This document shows, one piece after another, positions 34,430 through 48,113 of a stretch of DNA of 64,000 bases. Both the position numbers and the translations under genes were made by a program. The stretch lies in contig NC_061462.1 of assembly GCF_022581195.2 (NCBI RefSeq), positions 5,518,001 to 5,582,000 on the forward strand, given 5' to 3'. Source of the stretch: Helicoverpa zea. Its lineage: Eukaryota; Arthropoda; Insecta; Lepidoptera; Noctuidae. Below the pieces are notes generated by a model. The model was not told the origin of the DNA, made no database searches, and saw only the letters and a list, made by a program, of their open reading frames with translations. Position 1 is the stretch's first letter. Each line of letters starts with the position of its first letter.

Positions 34430-37400
34430 GATGCTCTTGATTACTTTTATACTTAGATATGTTTTTTTTCTTGTTTCAGACTATTTTCGAACTAAAGTTA
34501 CAGACCTTTTTCCAATGTTGAAAATTTTCTAGGTTCAAACAGACTAAATACAAAAAATAGTCGTACACATATTAATCTGTCAATAAAAAATACCCACTGA
34601 ACACCCAAATGACTTCACACGCACGCCAAAAAAAAAAACTAAATAAAGTGAAATATAGTACCCGATGTATCAACGTGATATTTAGCGTCCATTTTTTCCA
34701 GGCGACTGGCCACTCACAAACTAATTCAGGGCGTAAACAGACTGTATGATACCCGTACAAAGCTGCGGTCATCCGGGAGTCGGACGGGTGTCATCAATCA
34801 TGCTGATATTGCGTGACGCATCAAGTTGCGTTCCCGGACGGCCGGCGACATTTCTCTTTACATGTTTATCGGGATTAGGACCGATTTACGTACTAGTGGA
34901 ACTAATGGTGTGGTTTTTAGTTTTATTATGTGTTTGTTTTTAGATGTGATATGGAGATCCGATAAAGTATTTTTAAGTAACGAGTCGTGAGTGAGTTTTG
35001 CTCATCATTTCCAATTTGGTAATTGTATAAGTAGAGTACAACAAACATCCAAATATATCGGTGTAACTAAAACTACTTAGTGGGCGGAATGTGTCTCAAA
35101 TCAAAGATGTTTAAGGCGAACTAAGTATTATAATAATTATAATCGAGGATGCATCTCCTGTAGGTACCCATGAATATTATTTACAAGTAAGTCGGTAAAG
35201 GAAATGTAAACACAAATTCACATTTCGGGTATCAGCTTGCAAAGCTCGTATCGCGTCGCAAATAATAAATATTTGTACGATCCGACTGCTGGCCGACAGC
35301 TCACGATGCCGAATACCTACGTACTGCATTCGAAACTTGAAACGCATTCTTCCTTCTCAGTCTATATGAACGTGTCTATATTTATATGTATTTACTTATG
35401 CACACTTGAATAGTGAATTCATAAGATTTTGATATAATTTACGGAGCATGGCAACTTTATCCGAGAAAGTTTTAAAAAAGTATTTTAAGTACCTATACCT
35501 ACATCAGTTGTTTTCTACCAAAATGAGATATTGATCGACTCATCAACTTCTTGATGCAAGTAACCCTTCAAATGCCTTTTGGATTCCGGTCGACGCTTTT
35601 GATCAACCCCACAATATTAAATCTAACTATAGAGACAATTTACTTACAAGGAAATCAACAACAGGAAATTAATTGGCCTGTAAAATAATGTTTGTCTAAA
35701 ATAGACTTGACCAATTTCTGTTTACGTGTAGGCGTTTAGGCGCTCAATCAACTGTTAAGCGGTTCGGCTAGATGCACCCACGCAAAAATACCAGATATGG
35801 CCTGAAATAGATTCAATTTAACTTTTGACTGATCGCTCATTCTTACAGACGAATTAATAAAATAGTTTTATGAAGAAATTTGTCTTGTCTGAAATGTTTG
35901 ATTCGGGAATTATGTAACTTTCTGTAGTCTGTGTAGTTTGGTACTAGCGACTTCTTTAGGTAATTTACATTTGACCTTTCTAGTTAATAGCTCAATGCCG
36001 TGTATAATAGTTCAAACAGCATTTAAAAAAATGTGTTATCGTAGGTAGTATAGGCTAAATGACGTGGATAAAATTGTTAAAAGGAGCATGTTGTAATAAA
36101 CACTCCTATGTATTATGTACGATTTAAGATCCTTATTAGTTTAAATGCCAATGTATGCCTGAACATAAGCGGTAACACTCATTCAGTAAATAAACTGTAT
36201 TCATATATAAAGTACCTTTCCGCCACCCACTGAAGAAAACTCTGATAATAGATGTGTACTTAATATAGGAGAAAATCTTCTACATGGTCTATTTTCGGTA
36301 GCCTGAAACGGCTTAATTAAATACCAATATTATTCTACCTGAAAAGAAACGTTATACCTAACAAATCATTTAGTCTCAGGTCTATTTGTTCACCTTGATT
36401 GAATTACTTTTTCGCTAGACTTTTTCATAATATTGATACATAAAAAAACTCCGTTGACACAAGTTTTTTGAAGTTCTTTGTTCCATTGAAAGTAAAGACT
36501 TTAGTTATACACTGTCTGGCAACTTTAAAAAAACAAACTTTGAAGATCTACAAAAGTAAATGATAGTCCAATTAATATTCATTGAAAACTAATAACATAA
36601 TAATTTCACCCACGAGATTTCGCTCTCGACATAAATTACTAGACTACATGTATTGTTCGAAGTAGCGTTAATGAAACTAACTATACGTACATTACATGAG
36701 ACGCTTCCTCAACATGCTTTCAAACCTAAGTGGTTAGATAAACAATTTCAATAATTTATTTATTTTCCCCCATACTTCCATATGTGTAGCGGAAAATATA
36801 AAAGCGTTTAGCACGAACCTACCCCACGTATTCAACGGAACACAGTTTATCGTAGCAATCTGTGTGACACAAGGAAAATGGTCAATTTTATTTATACAAA
36901 GCTCAAATAAAGGCTACAGAAAAGGTCTGGAAGTGAACAGGCAAGGTCAATATTTGCTTCTCGTCAGGCAAAATTGTGGGTGAGCGCGCTTGACACCGGA
37001 CTAGTGGAATTCAAATAGATTCGTGGAAATTTTCGTTAGCGTTACATTTTTGTTAGCTGTGTTTGTTATTCATTGCGCCTTATGCTTTGTGCAACTAATC
37101 TCATCAATTTAAAACCTCTAATGTTCGTTAAACTCTTTTGTAAATAAAATAATTGGAAGTGTAAATTATAATAAGTGTGAACAGAATGCTCCATAGAGCT
37201 ACTGCATTAAAATTTGTGTTCAGTGATATGGCAGTTCAAAAGAAAAAACAAACGTTGGATCTCATTTTTAGCATCCATTACTTTTAGTTCTTTAAAGTCG
37301 ACGAAATTTCAGTTGAGACGGTGTTCAGTATTATCTACGCCAACATTACCATGTTTTCTTAAGCTGCTATGAATAATAGTAAGTTCTAATACTAGCAAGT

Positions 37401-38074
37401 GTCGTAAGAGCATAATGTTCAAGCTCTGTTTTATATTCCATTGTAGTCTTTGTAGCTTTCATATAATATGCTTTATTTGCATTAAAATTAAGTGTTATGT
37501 TCTTTAAGTGTATTCAAAGGTCGCTAGTGTACCTATAAAATGTTATTTCATATTAATTCTCTTAGTTTTTGTATCATAGTGTTTTATGTTATCAGTTATA
37601 TCGCGAGGTGAACTTGAGAGTTTAGCTTGAAAAAGAATTTAAATTATAAGTGTCGATTTTTTTTACATAATACTTATTTACTTACCTCTGCTATACCATG
37701 AAAGTTATCTAGGTATATTTTAGTATTTGTTTGAGTGTTTTGATATATTTTTGGTGACATAAAAAAACTCCTTCTAAATAAATAAAAGAAGCACAATAGA
37801 ATTAACTAATTACATCAAGCCTAAGCAGGAAAAGTAAACGAGGTGCACTTAATGCGAACTGAAAGTACTGGAAGCTTCTAGAATTTTATTTGTAGGGTGT
37901 TCGATCTTTGCTCTCGTCGCGTTCGAGCTAAGCGAAACACATTGCGACATAAGTGTCTCACACTTGCACGCTTGTAGCCATTCCTTGCTGTTGTTTGAAA
38001 ATAAATAAGAAAACTTTAATGGAATTACTATTGAATGGCACGAAGTATTTGATTTTTTATTTTTTTGCCATTAA
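34430..38074. other. AT-rich desert, no gene seen
   Basis: Short frames only (65-66 codons near 34,572-34,943). No convincing repeat or RNA gene was found. Confidence 0.5.
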
Positions 38075-38140
38075 ACGTGACAATGCAGCCAGCCTTTTGG
38101 GTACACTGCCAGCGATGAGGATCAATGTTTCGACAAACTT
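38075..38140 (+). repeat. Fragment of the GCCAGCCTTTT dispersed repeat
   Basis: AACGTGACAATGCAGCCAGCC, TTTTGGGTACACTGCC and AGCGATGAGGATCAAT match 33,592-33,652 (AACGTGGCAATGCTGCCAGC, AGCGATGAGGACCAAT), so this is a second fragment of that repeat without the ACCGACTT part. The 88-codon frame at 37,953-38,219 that spans it is not a gene. Confidence 0.7.
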
Positions 38141-38205
38141 AAAACTAATAAATAGTTTTAAGTTTTCTAATAAACTAATAAATAGTTTTAAGTTTTCATT
38201 TTTTG
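38138..38205. repeat. Short tandem duplication, about 30-bp unit
   Basis: AAACTAATAAATAGTTTTAAGTTTTC occurs twice in a row, joined by TAAT. It is also partly self-complementary (AAAACTA...TAGTTTT). Confidence 0.85.
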
Positions 38206-39904
38206 TAAATATAGATTGAGTTTATTTTAAAATATAATGTACAGATATTAATAAAATTACCCCTTTTTTCATAATCATGGTGTTTTAAAACCAATTAAGA
38301 TTTTTTTAAATATTACGCCTGTGTTTGTGTCAACCCAGTCTAGGCAATTAATATAGCGAGGTAAGTATAATTATCGATTTGTTGTTTAATTATTAATTGC
38401 TGCAACGGTTGTTAGTGTATTGGCTTTGTGTCCATTTGTTTAATTAATGCTAATACGGAAATAAGAAGTTCACTGATCATCTAATTGGTTGCGTCAAAAC
38501 TGATGATGACTGATTTGTTACAAAGAGCAGCAGGATGCGACAATGCTGGAATAGACAATTAACATCAATTACCGTCAAGAAGTTCCAAAAATGACTTGGA
38601 TCATACCCTTATCCAATTTGGTAAAAACTTACTTCAAAGGAGACTCTCACTAGGCCGACATCTAGGAGGAGCTAATTCATAAATGCACATCGCCGTAAGG
38701 ATAGACATGAACCGTTGACAGTTGCAAAAGCCACACAAACAACCTGACCAACATCCAGAATGTCGGACTACGGGCATGTTTTGAGTCAGTGACGAAAAAT
38801 TGGTTTCAAGGAAAAGCTACTGCCAAAATTAAACTATGGTCGTTGACAATAAAAACTTTTTTGTTCACCTTTTTGATTCAATCTATCAATTTCCTATTTG
38901 AAAACACTGTCCTTCTGTATGCCCGCAGTACTCAAAAACAACTAGGTATACAGATTTTCGTGCGATTGATGTTAATGAAGCAGGTTTAAGTGTTAAACCT
39001 AAATTGATATTTTAAATAAAGATTTTAAAACTGATTTATACTATAAGCGATTATGTTATACATAAAATAAATGACCATATTATTCTTTACAAAGTATGTG
39101 AGATTTCCAAGTATTACACGTAAACAGATTTGATTGTGGTTAGATTTCACACAGATTTGTCAATAGTTTGCCCAGCTGTAATTTATGCGACATCCTAAAT
39201 TGATTGGCGATTACAGGATTTCAATAAATTATATACTAATGCATGGTTAGTTTAATGCCTGAATTAGCTAATTACGTCATCATGATATTTATTACATCAG
39301 ACATAACTTAATTTATACATTACTCACTATCAAATACTTTTGCGGCACTTATTTGCCTTTAACATTACCTAAACTTACTGAGGATTGGAAATAATATGTA
39401 CTTCAGAATAGCTAGTTCACTTTAAAATATTGAATTGTAGAAATGTTTTTGCAGTCTCAAATTAAATGCTTTTTAGTATGCCTCTGTGACGTATAATATA
39501 ATCCTCAGTTTGTTTCTATTCTAGAATAGAATAATCATGGAAAGGTAAGCGGAAGGATTTTCGGTCTAGTGCGTTGAGAAAAACGACCCAGTAGAATATG
39601 ATTATTAGTACACGTGTAAGATTTATTAGTAAGAACCCAAACGTTTCTAGTTTCAAACACCTGAACCTACGACTATTAGGTGTATTATCCCACATTTGTA
39701 ATTTAATTATTATTCAATTTAGGTACGTGAAACATGTACGTAATTATGAAATCAGTTATATTCCTTTCCATCTCATATTCAAACTCACAAAATAATATTA
39801 CCTTTTCATACAAATACTAACATTCCTATTGTTTTGTGGAATCTCCCTACAGCCTAGGGAACTAACTATTCCCAAATAAACTTTTAAGGTAAATTTTCAT
39901 CACC
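38206..39904. other. AT-rich desert, no gene seen
   Basis: No recognisable coding, RNA or repeat feature beyond simple AT-rich tracts. Confidence 0.5.
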
Positions 39905-40300
39905 CTTGACTAAGAACGCCAGCTATCTGAGGGCACGGCAGTGCCCCAGCCAAGACTCGAGCAAAGCGGGCACGGCCGTACAATCTTTTCTCGAAGCGTT
40001 TCGCGGCTATTTCACCCCCTGTATCTTCCATGTGAACAAAGCTAGGAGTTTAGGTTTTCGATGACCAAGAGTAAGTATTAGAACAAGCTCAGTCTCAAAA
40101 TTACAAGACATTTGAATAAATAGTTTACGAGTTATGAGCGATCTTTACATCATTTTGTCACTCACTGACTCACTGACCGATCATCAAAAGTCTAAGGTAC
40201 TTCTAGCAAACTTAGAACCTTCAAATTTGGCACCAAGATAGGTTATTAGCTTCGTATAAAGGGTAAATTATAAAAAACCTTAAAACTTAATTAAAAAAAT
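39905..40300 (+). repeat. Lepidopteran dispersed repeat with CACTGACTCACTGACCGA
   Basis: Contains ACGCCAGCTATCTGAGGGCA, the near-palindrome GGGCACGGCAGTGCCCC, CAAGACTCGAGCAAAGCGGG, CTCGAAGCGTTTCGCGGCTA, ACCCCCTGTATCTTCCATGT and then TTTGTCACTCACTGACTCAC and TTCAAATTTGGCACCAAGAT. I recognise this series from memory as a repeat family common in moth genomes. It is non-coding here and class cannot be set from this copy. The ends are approximate. Confidence 0.55.
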
Positions 40301-41664
40301 AGGAAACAAATGTATATTTGCGGTTTTTCAAGAACATTGTGTATGAATTTTGACTGCATTGATAACTTTGTTATTTATTTATGTATAAAATGTTACTATT
40401 TGTTTTATTGTTACGTAGTTTGGTATATTGTTATTATGTATTAAATATACATACATATGAATAAAAAAGCTAGGTTAAAATTAAATGAATAATGATAAAA
40501 TCTTTCATATTAATGCAGTGCGATAAATACTCCATGCTCGCTCGATAGATGGTGTTGTCCTGGTCTAAATCGCGCTATAGTTTGGTTACATAGCTTAGTA
40601 TAAGTAGTACTTAAAAAAAAAAAAATCATGTGATAGCGCCATCTACCTCTGAAATAAATCTCTTGTATTCTAAAACATATTTGATTCAAAAATTCGACAA
40701 TTTCGAAAAGCTTTTAGTTTATTCAAAAAAAAATGTTGTTTACATGCTACTTTAGGTGTACATATTGAGTTTGTTATTGTAATGTGAACGAAACTATGGA
40801 TATAGTCACAAAATATTGATTTATTATTACAAATAAAGTTGAACAGGACTTGGCTTCTATGCGATCTCAAAACTTTTTACGGTGGCGGAATTGCGCAGAG
40901 GATTGGCTTTTTTTTACATTTAATGTTTTTGGTGGGATTGATATTACAATAAAGAAAAAAGGTAACTAAAAAACTGCTTTTATATATGTAGTCTCATTTT
41001 TAAGGGCCAGTACCTACCAATGCCTACGTACAGGTTCTTTTCAGTTTAAACGTCACATTATTGCTAGTTAATTTTAAATTGACACATCCTGTCTAACTGA
41101 AGTTTCTACAATCCAGTTAATTCCCCTCCGACCGCACTGAGAGACTGCAATTACGAATCTTCATTTTCATTAAGCGCTCAAATGTTCAAGATTCGGTTTA
41201 GATATCACCACTATGGTACTGTTAGACGATTATGTAAACTATAATGCTATTACCTACGCTAGGTATGGTGGCTTTGCGTAAAACGATAAGCCTGAGGTGA
41301 CGCTGCGAGCTCAGATACAACCCAGAAAGTAAATTCCAAAGGAAAATTCAAATAAACGGTTCAAGAGAAAACGTATTCGGATGTGTTTAATGAGAGCAAA
41401 CAGAAGTTTTCATACACCGTGCGGGAATATAATTGAGTATCAGAATTATTAATTCTTGACAAGTTGAGAGACGTGCCCTCGTTTTAGATTTATCACAATC
41501 CGGCGCTGTTGGTAGGTGAAAAATCGTTTTATCATCGGTGTATGAATTTTTAATTAACAATAAATAATAGCTATTTGAAAATACTTCAGTCGCATATCAA
41601 AATAACTAGAACAAACTTTTCAAAAATAACGTACCATTAAGGCACTTAAGATGGCCACAAACTT
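40301..41664. other. No gene; small inverted-repeat element possible at 40,539-40,650
   Basis: CGATAGATGGTGTTGTCC (40,543-40,560) and GTGATAGCGCCATCTACC (40,630-40,647) are imperfect inverted repeats around about 70 bp. The GATAGATGGCGCT-type motif is frequent in lepidopteran short repeats. Nothing else is recognisable. Confidence 0.35.
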
Positions 41665-41905
41665 TTTAAAATATACAGTGGGATCTCCAGTCACCGAAAG
41701 GGTAGGGTCACCAATGACAGTATTAATGTCCACCGTGATAAAGGGTGAGCCGATCGCCATTTACCGGACACCGGTCGAAGCCCAGGTCAATTGAGAATTT
41801 TCCAACAGGAAAATCACATTATCACTTTGTCCGAATGAGGGATCGAACCCAGAACTTTACAAGCTTTCGTATTTTGTTACCACTTGAGTCGGGTTTCTTG
41901 TAAAA
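41665..41905 (-). mobile_element. tRNA-derived SINE
   Basis: Read on the minus strand, the head has an A-box-like CTCAAGTGGTAAC (about 41,880-41,892) and, about 35 bases on, a B box GGGTTCGATCCCTC (about 41,838-41,851), the two internal RNA polymerase III promoter parts of a tRNA-like sequence. The body then runs through ACAAAGTGATAATGTGATTT, GGTCAATTG... in complement and ends near GGAGATCCCAC. I recall this body as a lepidopteran SINE. No TSD was fixed. Confidence 0.6.
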
Positions 41906-44900
41906 GGTATGTTAATATTATTGAATTCGATATGATAACAATCGTAGTCTACGGGTTTCATCAATTTGCTACGGTATTTGATTTCGTATCATCTTATTGT
42001 TTGTGATTTAATGCATTCGTTTTCATGTCTTTAAAAAAGAAAGAAGATTATTTGATTGAAAGTATATCACATTATAACCAAACCATTTTTTTTATTTTTG
42101 AGGTAGATGTTAAATGAATGTATGGTGTTGCAGGAGATAAAACGTTGCTTACAATGCTTATTCAATATGAAAAAAAGTAAATAAAAACTTACTTAATAGA
42201 AATAATAATCTTTTTAGAGCACCTATTACTACAGTCTAATATAATAAGCCATAATATATTTATTACAAAATTTTCGTCGTTCACCGCAAACGTTACTCGA
42301 GTGGTTCATACCGACATCGCTAAGTGCCGTGCCCAAAAAGCCGATTTGCGTTTGAAGGTAACTCTATAAATGCAAACAGGTAAATGTTTGCTCAATGCTA
42401 CTGATCCTGTTTTATGTGCCCACAGTCTACCAACACGGGAAACTAATTACTCTTCCAATATACCTGCCGTGTATTCGTAAAATGGGTAACTTTCAAACGT
42501 CTGTTAGTTTTTCAAGGTTGTTGAAACTGATATTAATTAATTCAGTTGAACGGAGGTACGATATGTTTCCAATCCTCGTCAATTCTGGTAATTTAACTTT
42601 TTAATTATTTCATTAGAGTTTACTTGTAATGAGTTTGCGTCATATACACAGGGGAAACTATTACTACAAATATTTCAACACAAATATAAAACAATTCAGG
42701 ACCTTTATGTTTAAAACGTATAAAAATACAAAACTTATAAATAAAGAACATATATTTTAACCTCAATTTAGGTTAATCCTTTTGTTAAATAGCAATACCA
42801 AATGCCGCTGTCAAATAGCAAACAAAACACTATCGTCAACACGTAGAACAACCAAATTATCCCACGCACGACCAATGGAACAGCCATAGGGACCCAAGGA
42901 ATTGACAGTTTGAGGGTAAAATCGAACAAAAAGGACGTGTGAATGTGACAGTGGGCAAGAGGGGTAGAACGACAAGCTATTCGCGTCACCTGTCGCCCAT
43001 TGAATTGCAACGTCCGCGAAGTTTTGCACGCAAACAAAATGCGTTGCTGCGTTCACGCGGTAATAGAAATAGGCCGGTAGAAATATCAGGACCATCAACG
43101 GCGTGACATTTTTTTTCTTTTAAAGCTTTATTCATACGTGGAGATTTGCTTTGTTTATGATTAAGACGTAACACAAATGTCGTGTTAATCACTTAATTAC
43201 CTATTTAGGGGTAATTTGTAAAGATTATTCTAGAAAGTGTTGTGGCATGTTTGATAGAAAGGCAAATTCATAGACAAAAAAGTCGTCGTTGTACTTAGTT
43301 AATGTATACACGAAAATAGCTAGCGTCCTCATCGATCGATCAGAAAAGGTTTACAAAGGAATTCAGGTTCTGTAACGTAATTGTGTGGACCTTCATTAAT
43401 GTAAAATTGTTTCAAACGAAGTTATAGGTACAAATAGTACCTAGTAGGGTTCATTAAACCTAACCAAATATTATAAACTGAACAATTTTTTTTTTATGAA
43501 TTTTATGACCTGGTAACTAAGACCTTTAAGTCAAGTCATATTTTACACATTAAAACTTTATCACTTCACTTCACGACACTTTTAAATTGTTTTGATAGTA
43601 TTTTTAAATTTATTTGATGAAAAAATAAATTCTTAAACATACCTAGGGTGAATAAACATACAAAAAAATATTTGAACACTATTAAAATAAACTGTTACTT
43701 TGTGACTTTATTTACTCTCGGTTTTATTAATAAATAAGACTCATTAAAACATCTGTCATCTTATGACGTAATTAATGATGAAACTGTATAACCTCACTTT
43801 CAATCTCGCCGTGTAAGTAAATAGTAAATGTGGAAATACGAGGAAACTATATCTTGGAGAACTTCTATGATGGATACAAGAATCAAAAATTGAAATCAGG
43901 TTTAAAAAATAACTCAGCAGAAGTGTATTAAATACTCTTTCGTTTAAAAATAAAAATAAATTGTTATTTCAACTGATTACACCATTCGGCTATCAGGCAA
44001 TAACAAGAATAGAATATATGGCTGACTTACGTGTAATATTTTTGTTGTTGGGTTACTTACTCAAAAACTTTTAAAATGAAGCCTTAAGAGTACCTACGTT
44101 TAATATCAATCTTCCTACCGGATAAAACAGGGATACTACGATACTTAATCAAGTATCTAGACGTTCAATTTATCACGTCACATCACTTTATTTAATATAT
44201 TTTTAATCTTTAAAGTTCCTTTAGTTTTCTACCAACTATAAAGGTTGTATAGCAATTAATGACCTATAATAAATCTCGACACGAAAAATTTTGCGGCATG
44301 AAACGAACGTTTCTATCGACATGTGCCTTCAGTGTGAAAAATTGATGATGTTAACCCGAAGCGAAACACGCTGCAATAACGTTTCTGACCAATGAGATAG
44401 CTTAGCATTCGTCATCATCACATGACGTGGCCTATACAAGTCACACACGTACTTTTGACGTAACCAACTTTAATTTATTTGTACGTCAAATAGCACTATA
44501 ACTTTTACTGTTAATTATAATACAGTTTATAGTTTGGGCAATATAATAGAAACTACCTTAAATATTAAATTAAATTATCTACTCATTAATTAATTATACC
44601 TATTCATATTGTACAAACAGTATAGCTTGATCATTTACCAATCTTATGATACCTTAAAAGTGATAATGTTTTGAAAAGCCAGTCGATACCACTAAGGGAG
44701 TGTTTTCGCTCACCATGAATAGGCAATGTCTTTATACTCCATATCGGTCTAAATTATCTTATCACTTTATAGTTCAATAGGCAGCTTTAATAATTTCACC
44801 AGTCTTGCCCATCGATCCAAACTTTCGACACCCGCAAACGGCAATCTTCTACGTTTGAAACTGACGAACTAGCTGAATACTGGTACCAAAGACAAAGGTG

Positions 44901-46922
44901 ATACAAAACGAAGTAAAAAAACAAAATCCCCGAATGTCTAAAGTGAACATCAAACATGTTTTACACCTTTCATTGAATGGAATAGTCCTGAGCATGTCCC
45001 CTCAATTGCAAATAAAAAACTTTTGTCATATACCTAGACCTTTTTTCGACGTTTTTATTGCACGCTATGAGCTATGCTGCGAATTTGATTCGTTTGCACT
45101 TTGCAATCGACAGGTAGAGGAAAAAATAGGAATCGTATTTCGGAAAGGTTTCCATCAAAAATATGTATATTCATCGAATGTTGATTTTGAAATTTAGCGC
45201 GAACGATTTAATACGCACGTATCGGCAGATTTTTAGGAAATGATTTTAAAGCAATTAGCTAGGTGTTTCTGCAACATTTACATATGTTTGGTGAATTATG
45301 CTTTTGTTCATGTTGCGATTTATTTATCACGTTATTACGCCTTATGTCCTTATTTGTTTAGGGTCCTAATTACAACAATTTAGATTAATATTACACTGAT
45401 TATCTATACGACAAGTAGATCTAGTTCATGTGTTTCACAGTAGGTATATAGTTTGAATCAAATACTTAAAGGATGAACACTTTTTTGTGACATTCCTTAT
45501 AGCATCTCGATACATATAAATAAACGAGTCCCCCTATACATGACATGTTGGTATTCCAGTATGTCCGTGTGTCCGGTTATCCAGTGGGCGCATTAGCGAC
45601 TCTGACAGTTCATTTATCTTATTTGCAGCTTGGTTAATTAAGTCTCCCCACAGAGGTGTCGTAATTTCGTTGCTGATTTGTTAATTTTCCAAAACATGTC
45701 AAGAATAACACATTTGGTAAAGGATTGGGAATGTAATGAGTGGTTATTGTGAAAATAATTACAATTCAACAAAATAATATCTAAGTTAGTGAATATACTT
45801 CTAAATATACCACTAGTTATATTAGTAGTCTTGGTAGCCTACTAATACCTATAACCTAGTCTTTTTCTCGTTTTCTAAGTCACTTTTTAACAGTTCTTAT
45901 CTCCTAAGTATACGGTTTCAATACATGCAGTATAATTTTTATGTTCGCATTAAATAAAATGTAGAATTTACTTAAGATATGTAAGTTTTTTGTACGACCT
46001 GCTTACTGTATAACGATATTTTTAAGCTTGTTTATTTTTGTGTCACTTAGTTTGCTCCAGCCGTTTTTACAACAATCATTTTATTTTACAAATTAGGCTC
46101 CTCAATCCTAAAATGTGCCATATATTACATAAACGCACATTAAATAAACAAACGAATACAAAGTACAGTTTCATCACTAAAACAATAGAACAGAAATATC
46201 ATTGTATGATATAACATCAGTGCATTTACAAATATCAATTCACCGTGAAAACAAACCACATTATCCCGAAAGCTCGGTTAATCTAATATTATAATAGCAC
46301 AGTATTAGCTAATCCAAATAGTTTGTTTTAATATTAATAGCACTAACAATCCCGCTGCTTTCATCCAGGTAGGATAATCGAATACTTAGCGTTCGGCAAT
46401 TACATGCAAATCCGAATTTAGGTCACAGACTATGTAATGTTAGACTTGCCAAACGAGACGAACTATTAAAAGGTAACTTCTCTATAGATTATTTACTTTA
46501 TTTTAGTCCATATTTTTGCTTTACAGTGCAGTTCAAAAACGTACCATATTTACATAGCACTCTGTAGAGTTTATAGTCATGGAGTGATACAACATATTTT
46601 ATGCATATTTATTTTACTTTCCCATTGCACTGAATGAATATTCGGGAAGGGTTAAAATTAAAAACTGTCAACAAATTGTTAAGGGAATTGGAAAGGTATC
46701 CCAAAGTATTAAAATTGCTTTTCCATAATATCACTTCTTCTGTTTACTCTTAAGTAACTCAACAATAACGGTATATAGAGGTACGTATAGTAATGTTCAA
46801 CAGTTCTTTGTAGCAACCACAACCGAAACCCCAGATTAAATGCCTAGTAATTAGATTCTGTAATTACATTGGTATTTGTTAATTAGCTTAGGAATTAAAA
46901 ACAGCGGTTTCATACGGGTTAC
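41906..46922. other. AT-rich desert, no gene recognised
   Basis: Three overlapping minus-strand frames of 68-95 codons lie in a slightly GC-richer stretch at 42,768-43,192 but share no motif with known proteins and compete with each other. A 99-codon plus frame at 44,898-45,197 is also unrecognised. No RNA gene or repeat was called. Confidence 0.45.
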
Positions 46923-46936
46923 GGAACACACATAAT
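46923..46936. repeat. TSD of the LINE, copy next to its 3' tail
   Basis: GGAACACACATAAT, identical to 48,100-48,113. An (AAT)n run (minus-strand ATT tail) follows directly. Confidence 0.88.
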
Positions 46937-48099
46937 AATAATAATCTTCTTCCACGCCGATTTCGGCAACGGCGACCACTTCGACCCTAATGGCGTGCGT
47001 GTGCTCTCATGTGGCTGGAGTATCCAATTTTGTGCGTGAAAGTCCGCGCACACTGCGGACATGTCAGGGTACCAGCCACAAAGTTGTAGTTGATAGCTAC
47101 AGGTGGTCGAGCTTTCAACTCATCTCGTTTGGCATCCAACTCAGAAAGCCGGCGTGCTTCAAAGTCAAAGACTTTGGCTTTAACGACCGGCTTCTCCAGT
47201 CTCTGCGGTTGGATGCCAGATTCTCCCACTGAGACGGTTCAATGGAACAGCTTTTCATGTGGCGCTTCAGCACATCCTTGTATCGCAGCAGCTGTCCGCC
47301 ACGTTTCCGCTTGCCCTCCTGCAACTCGGAGTAGAGGATGCGCTTGGCCACTCTAGTATCCGGCATGCGCAGTACATGCCCGCACCAACGAAGCTGTCTC
47401 CTCATGAGGTATGCTTCAATGCCACCTACATTGGCTTTCCTCAACACTTCTGTGTTACGCACACGATCAAACCAACGGATATTTAATATTTTGCGCAGAC
47501 ATTTGAGGTGGAAGCGGTCTAGTTGCTTGATGTGGCGTCGGTATGGTGTCCATGTTTCCGCTGAGTAGAGTATACAAGGCAACACAACTGCCATATACAC
47601 AGAGACCTTTGTGGATATCTTTAGGTCATGGGAGCTGAAGACCTTCTTGTTGAATTTGCCGAAAGCAGCGGCTGCAGCACCAATTCTGCTATTGATTTCG
47701 GCGTCACGGTCGCACTTTGATGTTATAATGCTCCCCAAATATCGAAATTTATCGACCTGCTTCAGCACATCTTCACCAAGCATAATGGTCGGTTCTTGAC
47801 GTCCGTGATTGTCTAAAGACATCACTTCTGTCTTTTTGATGCTGATTTTTAGACCAAATGTACAGCACTGCTTGTGAAGGTTCGTGACTAGCTGTTGCAG
47901 GACTTCAGGGGATTCAGCCACGAAACAGAGGTCATCTGCATACATAATGTCCTGTATATGTGCATAGGACCTTTGTGGTCGCCTTGAGTCTATTCAGGTT
48001 GAAAAGTTTGCCGTCAGTCCGATAACGAATACGAACTCCTTCAGGAGAAGAAGTCAATACTTCCCGGACTACAACTGCGAAATATAATGCAAACAATGT
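46937..48099 (-). mobile_element. 5'-truncated LINE (non-LTR retrotransposon)
   Basis: A 1,163-bp minus-strand insertion flanked by perfect 14-bp TSDs (46,923-46,936 and 48,100-48,113). The 3' end is a short (ATT)n tail at 46,937-46,948. The copy begins in the middle of the reverse-transcriptase palm, so the endonuclease and the first RT motifs are missing, as expected when first-strand synthesis stops early. Coding remains are described at 46,987-48,098. The intact TSD points to a modest age, the frameshifts to an inactive copy. Confidence 0.93.
46987..48098 (-). pseudogene. Reverse transcriptase C-terminal part with C2H2 zinc finger, two frameshifts
   Basis: The protein would copy element RNA into DNA at the chromosomal nick. 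From the 5' end: a palm segment with [19 protein letters not shown] (about 48,040-47,975), then the catalytic YADD box (47,942-47,931), a thumb region with the FRYLGSIIT and [10 protein letters not shown] motifs, a conserved [18 protein letters not shown] segment and [13 protein letters not shown], and at the C-terminus a C-X2-C-X12-H-X3-H zinc finger (CPQC...HMRAH) ending at 46,987. YADD is intact and the central frame is open for 276 codons (47,945-47,115). The frame shifts once between the palm segment and YADD (about 47,945-47,960) and again after DWRS (about 47,180-47,230), so no complete product is possible. The family is the LINE type often mis-annotated in invertebrates as craniofacial development protein 2-like; I do not assign the clade. 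Confidence 0.9.
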
Positions 48100-48113
48100 G
48101 GAACACACATAAT
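48100..48113. repeat. TSD of the LINE, copy at the 5' junction
   Basis: GGAACACACATAAT, matching 46,923-46,936 exactly and fixing the 5' truncation point at 48,099. Confidence 0.88.

Noticed and set aside
42768..43192. Three overlapping minus-strand frames of 68-95 codons
   Set aside because: Mutually exclusive frames, no domain, no splice or promoter context; probably a slightly GC-richer chance region.
47090..47356. Plus-strand frames of 62-88 codons over 46,990-47,800
   Set aside because: They lie opposite the reverse-transcriptase pseudogene and are reverse-strand shadows of its coding sequence.
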